This document shows, one piece after another, positions 51,287 to 59,483 of a stretch of 64,000 bases of DNA. This DNA is from Paenibacillus terrae (GTDB taxonomy: Bacteria; Bacillota; Bacilli; Paenibacillales; Paenibacillaceae): positions 1-64,000 of the forward strand of contig NZ_JTHP01000024.1 in the NCBI RefSeq assembly GCF_000943545.1, read 5' to 3'. Position 1 is the stretch's first letter. Every line of letters begins with the position of its first letter. Below the pieces are notes generated by a model. It did not search any database, was not told the origin of the DNA, and saw only the letters and a program-made list of their open reading frames with translations. The position numbers and the translations under genes were made by a program.

Positions 51287-51705
51287 TAGGAAATCCTGCT
51301 TCAAACTTGGAGTTATTGAAAAGAACCTTCGGGGATGCCATTTCGCTTGTTCGAGATACAGATAGCACTGGCAAGACAAGCACCGCTTACGCCCAGCGAG
51401 CAACCCTTGTTTTTGTAGATGACTCCAAGTTATACATAACTGAACATATACGACACGGTGTGATTACACACTATTACTACGATTGGATTAGCAAAGACGA
51501 TAGACAGGTTCTAGCTAAATTCCACTGTGAACCACATCAAGATGAGGATTATCAAACTACAACAGAGCCCTACCACATTCATCCGCCTGAGTACTCAAAG
51601 TTAACGAACCAAACCCGCTTTGCTAACCATTCATTTACTAGCTTATTTGCCATAGTAGAAGGTATATTTTTATTTCATATTATCCCCAACAAACCACATA
51701 TTTAG
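51283..51705 (+). CDS. TumE-like toxin (DUF6516 family)
   Basis: Translation starts at TTG overlapping the antitoxin stop. The 140-aa product has the family pattern: a beta-rich N-terminus (TLVFVDDSKLYITEHI), then HYYYDWISKDDRQVLAKFHC, EPHQDED and the His pair PYHIHPPEY. This resembles DUF6516/TumE, where the Tyr-His-rich centre is thought to form the active site. The degenerate H-x-H positions differ somewhat from the examples I know, and a C-terminal hydrophobic stretch (FAIVEGIFLFHII) is present. The assignment is moderate; toxicity is not shown. Confidence 0.65.
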   Translation: MIGNPASNLELLKRTFGDAISLVRDTDSTGKTSTAYAQRATLVFVDDSKLYITEHIRHGVITHYYYDWISKDDRQVLAKFHCEPHQDEDYQTTTEPYHIHPPEYSKLTNQTRFANHSFTSLFAIVEGIFLFHIIPNKPHI

Positions 51706-51784
51706 AATTCAAAAAGGAGAGGGTAACCCCCTCTTCCTTTTACTTATTCAAACGATGGCTTTTAAATACTGCGACGTTACCTGC

Positions 51785-52783
51785 TCAGCTTAACCAATTC
51801 TCAAAAAAGTCCCGATACCCCTGCTTCATCACCCTGCTCGAAAACTTCTCCATGGCATACGCCTGGTTTTCCGTGGAAACCCGACGAGGTGAGGCGGTAG
51901 CCATATTGACCAGCTCGAACCAGTTTTTCTCATTGCCCGAAAAAGAGTGCGTGGAGCTGATATGTCCGTAGCAAGGATGCTCAGGCTTCACGACGATTTT
52001 CCCCATAGCCAGCGCTTCGGTCAGCGGCATCGCAAACGTGTCGAATTTGGAGCAGCTCCAGTATACTTTGGCCGTATTCATCAGCGCAAATACCTCATCC
52101 TGCGTCAACGCAAATTGGAGCTTCACATTGTCAGGGATATCGTACTTCTTCATGCTTTCCTTATAGCGTTCTCCGCCAAACACCATGTAAACTTCCTTGT
52201 CGGGATTATGCCGCGCATACTCCAATACCAGATCAGGACGCCGATTCTCCTCATCCCTTCCGATCCACATCACCCGATTCTCCACGACCTGCGAAGGGTC
52301 AAAATGCTTTTCCACCAGCCGCTCATTAAACCCAATCGGGATGACCGTCACATCGGTTACACCAAATTTGGATGCCATCTCCTGCTTGAGAAAGTCAGTC
52401 TGCACAATAGCCTTGTCCACGATCTGATAAAAAGGCTTCATCATCTCATAGCCTGTAAGCGCCGGATCAGGAAAACTGTGCGGAAAAAGCACGCTGTTTT
52501 TAAAGAACATTTTCAAATATGTAAAGCCGGATACCGTATAAATAACATCCTCAATCTGCTGCTCATGAAGCTGATCGAGTACCACGTCATAATTAACAAG
52601 ATCACCCTTTTCATGCTCATAACCGGGAAGCCAGTCATGGCTGCTAACATGGCGCTCCGGTGACACAAATACGATATCCACGCCCAGCTCCAGCCCGATC
52701 TGCTTCAGACGTTCCGCAAAAATACGCGGGCCCTGCGCTTCGGCAAACTGTATTTTTCTCATGACCAAACCGACTTTTTTCAT
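51785..52783 (-). CDS. Glycosyltransferase (GT4-like)
   Basis: The start at 52783 (MKKVGLVMRKIQFAEAQ) follows GGTGGGG by 6 bases. The 332-aa protein has the GT-B fold. The N-terminal domain is about residues 1-150, the nucleotide-sugar domain from VMWIGRDEENRRPDLVLEYA (about 170), and an E-x7-E-like motif is in FAMPLTEALAMGKIVV (about 265-280). It transfers a sugar from a nucleotide donor to an unknown acceptor. It lies 53 bp downstream of the APH-type gene on the same strand. Confidence 0.85.
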   Translation of the reverse strand: MKKVGLVMRKIQFAEAQGPRIFAERLKQIGLELGVDIVFVSPERHVSSHDWLPGYEHEKGDLVNYDVVLDQLHEQQIEDVIYTVSGFTYLKMFFKNSVLFPHSFPDPALTGYEMMKPFYQIVDKAIVQTDFLKQEMASKFGVTDVTVIPIGFNERLVEKHFDPSQVVENRVMWIGRDEENRRPDLVLEYARHNPDKEVYMVFGGERYKESMKKYDIPDNVKLQFALTQDEVFALMNTAKVYWSCSKFDTFAMPLTEALAMGKIVVKPEHPCYGHISSTHSFSGNEKNWFELVNMATASPRRVSTENQAYAMEKFSSRVMKQGYRDFFENWLS

Positions 52784-52835
52784 ATATGTCCCCACCTTTG
52801 TTTACGATCTGTACACACGCTGTAGCTCAAACTCT

Positions 52836-53924
52836 TTATTCACACCTTCTGACTTGTCCCCATTCCAGCATCGCTGCGCATTGGTTCAAACAGGCTAACG
52901 CCTCGCCCCGTTGGGCTTCTAATTGCTCTTTTGACCATTTATCACCGTTTATATGCAATTTCGTTCCGATCCTTCGCAAATCACTTTCAATTAACAACAG
53001 CATCCACAGCGAAAATACCACAGCAAACATGCCATATTCTTGCATAAATGCGCCTCGCTCCAGTCCTGCTCCCAACAGCTCCAACTGCTCCAAATACCTG
53101 TCCAGCAAGCGAATTCGCAAGTCGGACGTTATACACCGGGGAAACAACGGGTGGGACATGTCGATCAGATGATACACATCCCAGAGCGGTGTGTTCAAAT
53201 GGGCATGCTCCCAATCCAGCACCATTAGCCGCTCCCCACTCAGCGCATAGTTGCCCGGATGAAGATCACCATGAGACAACACAAGCTGCGGTGAAAAAGC
53301 GAAGTGATCCAGCTGTGCATACATACGCTGAACCTGCTGTTTAGGAAACCCTAACGAGCTGCAAAGCTTCAACACATCAAGCTTGCGCATGTACAACTCA
53401 GAAACCAAATCCTGAATGAGCGGCTTCGGGCCGCGCAGTGGAATTCCGGTAAAACGATCCGGCGGCAAAGCATGCCACCCTGCTACAAGTCCAACAGCCC
53501 GCAACATCGTTTGTTCTTCGTGTAGATGATGCAACGGACCAAGATCCTCAAAAATCATCCATTCTACTCCGCCATCTTCCTCTGAATCAGAGCAGGCAAG
53601 CAATCGGGGATAAACCGACGGTAGTGAAGGAAGTACATGCTCATACACCCATCTCTCCCGGCCTGCTTGCTCATCATTGGTTAATGGCTTGAACACATAA
53701 CTCTCAGAAGGTGACACGTAAAAACGTTCAACATGCCGACCATTTGTACCTGTATATAAAACTTCCCGACTCCACACCTGCGTATCATTCAAAGTACCGT
53801 CAACATTCACATATGGATGAAATAGATTCATAGCTTCCCAACTTTTTTGTATAAAATGTAATAGCAAGATCATATCACAGTACTCGTTCTGAACGAAGCC
53901 CGGCTTGTCTTTTGAGCGTTCCAA
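52836..53924 (-). CDS. APH-type phosphotransferase
   Basis: TTG 53924 follows GGGAGG by 7 bases, a better signal than ATG 53831, so 362 aa are annotated; the shorter 331-aa form is possible. The protein has the aminoglycoside phosphotransferase/choline kinase fold. The Brenner motif with catalytic Asp is LVLSHGDLHPGNYALS (about residues 218-233), and the metal site is MVLDWEHAHLNTPLWD (about 239-254). The N-terminal ATP lobe shows EWMIFEDLGPLHHL. It probably phosphorylates a small hydroxylated compound. Drug resistance cannot be claimed. Confidence 0.85.
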   Translation of the reverse strand: MERSKDKPGFVQNEYCDMILLLHFIQKSWEAMNLFHPYVNVDGTLNDTQVWSREVLYTGTNGRHVERFYVSPSESYVFKPLTNDEQAGRERWVYEHVLPSLPSVYPRLLACSDSEEDGGVEWMIFEDLGPLHHLHEEQTMLRAVGLVAGWHALPPDRFTGIPLRGPKPLIQDLVSELYMRKLDVLKLCSSLGFPKQQVQRMYAQLDHFAFSPQLVLSHGDLHPGNYALSGERLMVLDWEHAHLNTPLWDVYHLIDMSHPLFPRCITSDLRIRLLDRYLEQLELLGAGLERGAFMQEYGMFAVVFSLWMLLLIESDLRRIGTKLHINGDKWSKEQLEAQRGEALACLNQCAAMLEWGQVRRCE

Positions 53925-53961
53925 CGGTATCCTCCCGCGGCGCGAAAAACAAATAAAAGCT

Positions 53962-54014
53962 AAATAGGGGCTTGTCCCATCAGATCCAGACGATCTGTGG
54001 GACAGCCCCTATTT
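53962..54014 (-). terminator. Intrinsic terminator after the pectate lyase gene
   Basis: AAATAGGGGCT-GTCCCA-AGATC pairs with GATCT-TGGGAC-GCCCCTATTT in a 20-bp stem with T-runs on both strands. It separates the PL3 gene from the APH-type gene. Confidence 0.9.
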
Positions 54015-54078
54015 TCAATCTATACAAGGATAGAATCAAAATCTATCGATTTCCATCCCCGCTCCTATCCTGTTCCGA

Positions 54079-54771
54079 TTAATATTTAGTATTGCCAGAC
54101 TCACTCGTATTACCGGATTTAAAGCCTTTGAACAATTGTGGCACATTGTGATAACGAGTGTTCGTAATTTTAGCTGTGCTGTTAGGACCGTCCGATCTCA
54201 GGATCGAATCCTTTACATTGGAAATATCCGAGTTATCCAAAGTCATATTCACTCTGAAGGTAGAGCCGCCCAGCTGGCGAACCAGTTTTCCGATATCATC
54301 GGCTCTAAAGTTTTTAATGTTAATCGTGCCCTCGGCATTGATTTGGAAGACTTTATCATATGCATGGAACGCTCCACCGCCCGTAATGTTTACCGTACCT
54401 TTTTCTTTAAGCGTCAATGCATCTTCACCTACATCCTCCCACGTTACGTTGGAAATGGTTCCGTTGCCATACACATGCACACCATCCGCAGCAGGCGCAG
54501 CAATGATCACATTTTTCAAAGTTGCACCATTTTCAAGCTTGAAAATAGGCTTTTGGGCCTCAGCCTGGCTTCCGTCACCCAAGGTTTTTGGATCAGCGGC
54601 TACCGTCTTCCCCTTACCATCGTATACTTCTCCGGCTTTTACAAGAATGGTTTTACTAACGACTTCTGGAGCTGCATGAGCAGAATAATTGCCAACAAAT
54701 AAAGCGACCAGCATACCTGATAAAGCGATACTCATTCCCTTTTTCAATACTTTGGCTGTTCTTGTGTTCAT
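54079..54771 (-). CDS. PL3 pectate lyase
   Basis: The 230-aa secreted enzyme has a signal peptide with cleavage after NYSAHAA (about residue 33) and a compact right-handed beta-helix typical of PL3. Conserved motifs are [20 protein letters not shown] (about 65-84), [20 protein letters not shown] (calcium-binding Asp/Glu, about 96-115) and a late Arg in LRSDGPNST. It cleaves polygalacturonate by beta-elimination with calcium. Together with PL11 it gives the organism two pectin-degrading activities in this window. Confidence 0.93.
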   Translation of the reverse strand: MNTRTAKVLKKGMSIALSGMLVALFVGNYSAHAAPEVVSKTILVKAGEVYDGKGKTVAADPKTLGDGSQAEAQKPIFKLENGATLKNVIIAAPAADGVHVYGNGTISNVTWEDVGEDALTLKEKGTVNITGGGAFHAYDKVFQINAEGTINIKNFRADDIGKLVRQLGGSTFRVNMTLDNSDISNVKDSILRSDGPNSTAKITNTRYHNVPQLFKGFKSGNTSESGNTKY

Positions 54772-54970
54772 TTCAATTCATCCCTCTCGAAGATATTTTT
54801 TTATTCCTGTCTCACAATTCTTCGTTGACTAGAGTGCGTAGACCGTATCACCACCTTCGTACAATGAACCCATTGACCAATACACGTCTGTGAAATATAT
54901 ATTATTATTTACATATGTATACTTGGTATTTGGTTCAAAGTTATCAAATTACATAAATTTAATTAAACAC

Positions 54971-55003
54971 AAATTGTAAATACAGCGATTACATTTACAA
55001 TTT
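54971..55003 (-). promoter_or_regulatory. 11-bp inverted repeat upstream of the pectate lyase gene
   Basis: AAATTGTAAAT and ATTTACAATTT are perfect inverted repeats around an 11-base centre, about 200 bases upstream of the PL3 start. The 565-bp gap 54772-55336 is AT-rich and otherwise holds only the aroK promoter. The symmetry suggests an operator; the centre partly resembles a cre site. Confidence 0.45.
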
Positions 55004-55243
55004 GCATAACTCTATTATAATCCAACTTCCAGTAATTTCAATATATTTTTCGGCAAAATATGTCCTTTTTTTCAATTAAGTACACAATATTGCCTTTTTT
55101 ATGCTTGTACAAGTTTATTTTTCGAGAAATTACGCATGAAATTACTTTATGAACTAATCCGTCCGTCTTACATGTTCAATATCATCCATATGGTGATGAA
55201 CACCATTTTATCTTGTACCTTTCTCCTAAAGTGATCTATGCTA

Positions 55244-55272
55244 TTGAATGACACGTTTGATGAACGTATAAT
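55244..55272 (+). promoter_or_regulatory. Sigma-A promoter of the shikimate kinase gene
   Basis: TTGAAT, 17 bases, then TATAAT. It lies about 65 bases upstream of the start at 55337. Confidence 0.75.
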
Positions 55273-55336
55273 GTATTTATGTATTTAGCGCTTTGAAGCG
55301 TTACATCTCAACATTACTGGTGAGAAAAGAGTGGTT

Positions 55337-55912
55337 ATGGTGCAAAACAAAAGAGAGATTCCATTAAGAGAACAGAATATTGTGCTCATTGGCTTTATGG
55401 GTGTAGGCAAAACAACGATCGGTTCCCATCTCGCGCGCAAGCTGTATCGGGACTTTGTGGATATTGATCAGGAGATTGAACAAGAGTACAACATGCCGAC
55501 AACAGAAATTTTCAAAACATATGGAGAAAAAAGATTCCGTGAGATTGAAAAAGATCATATTCTCAAACTATGCAGCAATACCCGCCTGAAAGTCATCTCG
55601 GTTGGTGGCGGTGCCTTTTTACAAGAAGAGGTTAAACAGGCTTGCCTGGCTTCATCTATCGTCTTCTTTTTAGATTTAAATTGGGAATCCTGGAAGGATC
55701 GACTCAAGATGCTCATCGATACCCGTCCCAACCTGCAAAACAAGAATTTGGACGAAATCGAAGCTCTTTTCCGTTCCAGACAGGACATTTACGCGGTAAA
55801 TCACTCCAAGATCAATACAGATCAGCTGGATGCGGAAGAAGTCGCAGACTATATTATTCAAACTCTAAATCTCGGTTGGGAACTGTATGAGCCTACTCGT
55901 GGATTGAATTAG
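55337..55912 (+). CDS. aroK: Shikimate kinase
   Basis: The start is set at ATG 55337 rather than GTG 55331; both have weak ribosome sites. The 191-aa P-loop kinase has Walker A GFMGVGKTT (about residues 20-28), the shikimate-binding Asp/Arg in DFVDIDQEIEQ and EKRFREIE, and the central VISVGGGAFL loop. The lid Arg is in TRPNLQNK. It phosphorylates shikimate at O3. Within this locus of AroD and shikimate dehydrogenase it may help channel imported shikimate into the aromatic pathway. Confidence 0.92.
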   Translation: MVQNKREIPLREQNIVLIGFMGVGKTTIGSHLARKLYRDFVDIDQEIEQEYNMPTTEIFKTYGEKRFREIEKDHILKLCSNTRLKVISVGGGAFLQEEVKQACLASSIVFFLDLNWESWKDRLKMLIDTRPNLQNKNLDEIEALFRSRQDIYAVNHSKINTDQLDAEEVADYIIQTLNLGWELYEPTRGLN

Positions 55913-55920
55913 AGTTACAA

Positions 55921-55966
55921 AAAGGAAGGTTCCATCATGCTTACTGCATGCGGACCTTCCTTTTTT
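55921..55966 (+). terminator. Bidirectional terminator between aroK and aroD
   Basis: AAAGGAAGGTTCC and GGACCTTCCTTT pair, with an inner GCATG/CATGC stem, and are followed by TTT. It serves convergent aroK and aroD. Confidence 0.88.
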
Positions 55967-56009
55967 GGATGCTGGCACTTGGGTTGTCAGCATTAATACC
56001 ATGTGTCTT

Positions 56010-56774
56010 TTATGAATGACTGTGCAGCACTGTTAATATCTCTCTCAGTTCAGTGACAGGTATCTGCCCCGGCGCGGAAGCTTTCTTAGCGGCACCAAAG
56101 GTTAAAGCCGAACCAAACAGCTCTCCGGTCAGACGGCTCACGACACCTTTCCCCGCCATTGACATCGTAATAATAGGCCGATCTGCATATTCCTCTGCCA
56201 TGGTACGGGTGGCATCCAGCAAGGTCAGCACATCGGCTGTACTTGTCGGCATAACCGCTATTTTAGGCAAATCGCCTCCCAGCTCCTGCGCCTTACGCAA
56301 CCGAGATACGATTTCCTCCTTTGGCGGCGTCTTCTGGAAATCGTGGTTGGATATAATCACGGATACGTTATGCTTATGCGCAGCTTCCACCAGCACCTTC
56401 ACATCGGCTTCGTCATTAAAAAGCTCCACATCAATGATATCTATCTGTCCCGTTTCGGCTGCCATGCGATTCAACTCCACATAACTCGCCGTACTGATTT
56501 CCTTTTCCCCGCCTTCCCGGGCACTACGGAACGTAAAGACGAGCGGGATATTTGCCAAGATGGACCGGATTTCAATCAAGGCCTCCTTAACTTTCCCCAA
56601 ATCCTCTACATGCTCGAAAAAATCGACTCTCCACTCTACGATATCCAGGTCGAGTGTACGCAAATGTGCAGCTTCTTCCATCAGTTGCTCCAACGTTTCT
56701 CCCACCATCGGGACGCAGATTTTAGGCGCTCCTTCACCGATCAGAACATCTTTTACCTTAACGATTTTTGCCAT
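56010..56774 (-). CDS. aroD: Type I 3-dehydroquinate dehydratase
   Basis: The start at 56774 (MAKIVKVKDVLIGEG) has AGGAG upstream. The 254-aa TIM-barrel enzyme has the Schiff-base Lys in LPKIAVMPTS (about residue 170) and the catalytic His in IISNHDFQKTPP (about 143). The Arg in FTFRSAREGGEKE and the QIPVTELR-like end (SAPGQIPVTELREIL) also fit. It interconverts 3-dehydroquinate and 3-dehydroshikimate. It lies 105 bp after an MFS gene on the same strand with no terminator, so the two are probably co-transcribed for quinate/shikimate use. Confidence 0.94.
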   Translation of the reverse strand: MAKIVKVKDVLIGEGAPKICVPMVGETLEQLMEEAAHLRTLDLDIVEWRVDFFEHVEDLGKVKEALIEIRSILANIPLVFTFRSAREGGEKEISTASYVELNRMAAETGQIDIIDVELFNDEADVKVLVEAAHKHNVSVIISNHDFQKTPPKEEIVSRLRKAQELGGDLPKIAVMPTSTADVLTLLDATRTMAEEYADRPIITMSMAGKGVVSRLTGELFGSALTFGAAKKASAPGQIPVTELREILTVLHSHS

Positions 56775-56879
56775 ATCTAACTCACTCCTAAATAACAGTT
56801 TTAAGTCGAACATTTACAATATTTCATAGTATAACGCATTCTGAATAAGCCTGCTGATGATTAGGCCCGGTTTGTTGGC

Positions 56880-58139
56880 TTACTCCGGATCAAGCGCGAT
56901 TTTAGGGGACAATTTGCGACTTGATGGAAAAATGGTACTGTACCGGAAATTAACAAACACGGCCAGCACAATACCCACCACATTTACAATCAGAGCCAGC
57001 ATAAAAACACTGGATATTTGAGAATGCTTCAAAAGAAAGCCTGTAAACACGGGGATGACCGTGTACGATACTGAAGTTGCTGTGTAAATGAACCCGGTGA
57101 TCTGTCCTTTTCGTTGACTGAAAAACTCACTCATTACGGTCAATGTCAGTTGAAGCACACCCGAAATGGAAAATCCGATGATACATGAGCTAATAATGGC
57201 CGCAGCATGTGATTTGAAAAGGAGTAGTGCTCCAAAGGCCAACAAAGAAATGCATGGATAAATGAGAATAATGTGAACCGGTTTGATCCACTTTCTTAAC
57301 ACAATCACCAATACAAATACGGAGACGAGAGAACCGACATTGTAATAGACTAATAATCTCAGGGACTCTGATTCAGTCATACCGATAAACTGCTGTCCAA
57401 AAGTAGGCAGCCACAACTGAACAATATACAGCAAGGTAGGCCCGGTAAAGCCGAGAACAATAAGGCAAAGCCCTTCCTGCCAGAAGCGCGGCTTGCTCCG
57501 GTCATTTGCTTTTAGCTCTACCGTTTGTTCCACGTTAGATACAGATGTATCGTGAACTGGTTCCTTGGGCGCCTGAACCCGCATGTCTGGAAATTTCATT
57601 TTGAACAGGTAAATCGCATTCAGACCAAATATAAGTGCAGGTAAAAAGAACGAGAACCCGTAAAAAATATCATGGTTCATAAAAAAGATAATCATTAACG
57701 GTAAAAACGCCGCCCCGATGGATATAAAACCTCTCACCAACACGGTAGCAGAACCGGAGGATTGGGGAAAAGCTTCGATCAGAGCTGGATAGGTGCCTGA
57801 ATCGAGAAAAGAATTCGCTACGCCTGCCAGCACAGCCAGCACCATCGCAATTTCAAAGCTGGGGCTTAGCGGTATACCAACTAAAAAAACGGCCATTAGT
57901 AGCCCCGCGGCCACAATAAACGGCTTGCGACCATAACGGTCGGAAAGCACCCCGGATATGTACAGCGTAAACAGCCTGCCAAATCCCATTGCGGATACCA
58001 GAAGACTGATTCCCGCCTGATCTGTATGCAAATGCTCGGTTAAAAAGGACATGTGTGACGCCAGCATAATGTTAAACATACCGAACAAAAGATAGTTTAC
58101 ATAAAGGCCGGACGCCACTGGAAAAGAAGAACGTTTCAT
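56880..58139 (-). CDS. MFS transporter, shikimate/quinate locus (paralogue 1)
   Basis: The start follows GCAGGTGA by 7 bases. The 419-aa protein has 12 membrane helices and the MFS loop motif SGVLSDRYGRKPFIVAAG (helices 2-3). Stretches such as FLDSGTYPALIEAFPQSSGS and PRFWQEGLCLIVLGFTGPT are shared nearly word for word with the MFS protein at 59484, so the two are paralogues. Context with aroD, a LysR regulator and shikimate dehydrogenase suggests uptake of shikimate, quinate or a related acid; that is inference. Confidence 0.88.
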   Translation of the reverse strand: MKRSSFPVASGLYVNYLLFGMFNIMLASHMSFLTEHLHTDQAGISLLVSAMGFGRLFTLYISGVLSDRYGRKPFIVAAGLLMAVFLVGIPLSPSFEIAMVLAVLAGVANSFLDSGTYPALIEAFPQSSGSATVLVRGFISIGAAFLPLMIIFFMNHDIFYGFSFFLPALIFGLNAIYLFKMKFPDMRVQAPKEPVHDTSVSNVEQTVELKANDRSKPRFWQEGLCLIVLGFTGPTLLYIVQLWLPTFGQQFIGMTESESLRLLVYYNVGSLVSVFVLVIVLRKWIKPVHIILIYPCISLLAFGALLLFKSHAAAIISSCIIGFSISGVLQLTLTVMSEFFSQRKGQITGFIYTATSVSYTVIPVFTGFLLKHSQISSVFMLALIVNVVGIVLAVFVNFRYSTIFPSSRKLSPKIALDPE

Positions 58140-58165
58140 CGTGAATTCACCTGCTTTTGTAAGTG

Positions 58166-58281
58166 AGCATTTTGCAACAATCCCAAGAGCGATTTCAAAT
58201 CAGCAATATATAGATCGAAACGGTTTAGTTCGTCTATCTATTGTACTTTCGAGCGTCGGGAATCGAATTATGCAAAATGCT
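58166..58281 (-). repeat. Palindromic repeat, copy C (inverted)
   Basis: In reverse orientation it reads AGCATTTTGCATAATTCGAT, then the core AATAGATAGACGAAC, 9 bases, TTTCGATCTATATATT, and closes TTGCAAAATGCT. It aligns with copies A and B along all 116 bases. It lies in the gap between the lysR stop and the MFS start. Confidence 0.85.
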
Positions 58282-58394
58282 GAAGTAAGTCTTGTAGTGT
58301 CACAAATGTGAATCATTTCACATTACCTGTGTCGATGATGAAGTATAGAACACATTTTAAAATTTATCAAGTTTAAATATTGGGAGAGACACAT

Positions 58395-59306
58395 TTAAAC
58401 ATGCTGATGCGTTTTCAAATAAAATTCCTCACCGTAGCTTAGCGCAAAGTTCCGAAAGTCCACTACAGCCGGGGATAAATACCTGTTTTTGATGCTCGCC
58501 AGATAGATAAAACGCTCGTATTCGGGATTAACAATGGGCAATGTTTTGACGTTAAAATAATCCAACGATGAAATTCGGGGCATGACCGCAATTCCGTAAT
58601 TCACAGATACCAGCCCTGCCATCGCCGTGTCCTCTTCAATCTCGCAAATGATCTCTGGAGTAACTCCTACTTTGGCGAATAAATTTTCAATAATGGGACG
58701 GATACCGCTTTTTTTGTTAAAAAAGATAAAAGGGTAAGCTGCTGCATCCTTGAGATCGATTTGGTTCAGGGAAGCCAGCGGATGATCTGGTGAAACAATA
58801 ACAACAAGCTCCTGCTGAGCCAATGGAATGAATTCAACGTCCGGTTCATTTTCCATGTGCGAACAGAACGCCACATCATAATGCTCCTGCTTCAAGCCCT
58901 GGATAATATCGTTCGTATTCCCTTGGTGAAAAGAAAAGGATATGTCTTTACGGGCATCCGAGGCCGAGAAGGCTTGAATGATCGCTGGAATGAAGTGGGA
59001 GCCTAACGTGTAAATGAACGCCAGATCCACATTCCCATGACTTGGGCTAACCAATTCCCGCAAGTTGTGCTCTCCCTTCTCCAATTCATCCATCGCATGC
59101 TCCACATATTTCAGGAAAAATCGTCCGTATTTGTTCAGCCGAATATTCCTCCCCTGCTTTTCAAACAAATGAACCCCCAGATCCTTTTCTAATTCTGAAA
59201 TCGCATGGCTTAAACTGGGTTGAGTAATACATAGTCGCACAGCTGCTTGTGTAAAGTGCTCCATCTCTGCAAGTACACGAAAATATTGTAAGTGCTTCAG
59301 GTTCAT
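58395..59306 (-). CDS. LysR-family regulator
   Basis: The 303-aa product has the N-terminal winged helix with HTH FTQAAVRLCITQPSLSHAIS (about residues 18-37) and ELEKDLGVHLFEKQGRNIRL. The periplasmic-binding-like effector domain spans about 90-300. It is divergent from the second MFS/dehydrogenase operon, and the intergenic region has a LysR-type operator, so it probably activates that operon in response to quinate, shikimate or dehydroshikimate, by analogy with QuiR of Listeria. Confidence 0.92.
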   Translation of the reverse strand: MNLKHLQYFRVLAEMEHFTQAAVRLCITQPSLSHAISELEKDLGVHLFEKQGRNIRLNKYGRFFLKYVEHAMDELEKGEHNLRELVSPSHGNVDLAFIYTLGSHFIPAIIQAFSASDARKDISFSFHQGNTNDIIQGLKQEHYDVAFCSHMENEPDVEFIPLAQQELVVIVSPDHPLASLNQIDLKDAAAYPFIFFNKKSGIRPIIENLFAKVGVTPEIICEIEEDTAMAGLVSVNYGIAVMPRISSLDYFNVKTLPIVNPEYERFIYLASIKNRYLSPAVVDFRNFALSYGEEFYLKTHQHV

Positions 59307-59344
59307 AATTATGCCGTTCCCTTCTTTAATTTATATTTTAAATT

Positions 59345-59359
59345 ATAGACCTAAACTAT
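59345..59359 (+). promoter_or_regulatory. LysR-type operator
   Basis: ATAG-N7-CTAT (within T-N11-A) is a perfect short palindrome between lysR and the MFS gene. A weaker second site, ATAG-N7-CATT, starts 23 bases further on (59368), the usual arrangement of recognition and activation sites just before the -35 box. Confidence 0.65.
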
Positions 59360-59380
59360 GGAAAACGATAGAAATATGCA

Positions 59381-59410
59381 TTGGATTTATAATAACACTC
59401 CTTATATAAT
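59381..59410 (+). promoter_or_regulatory. Promoter of the MFS-shikimate dehydrogenase operon
   Basis: TTGGAT, 18 bases, then TATAAT. It lies just downstream of the LysR sites and about 70 bases before the start at 59484. Confidence 0.7.
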
Positions 59411-59483
59411 AAAGACATAGAAACAATGTGAATTTTTTCACTATTAGACCATGGATCTAAAACTTAAGTTGGGAGCTACACTC

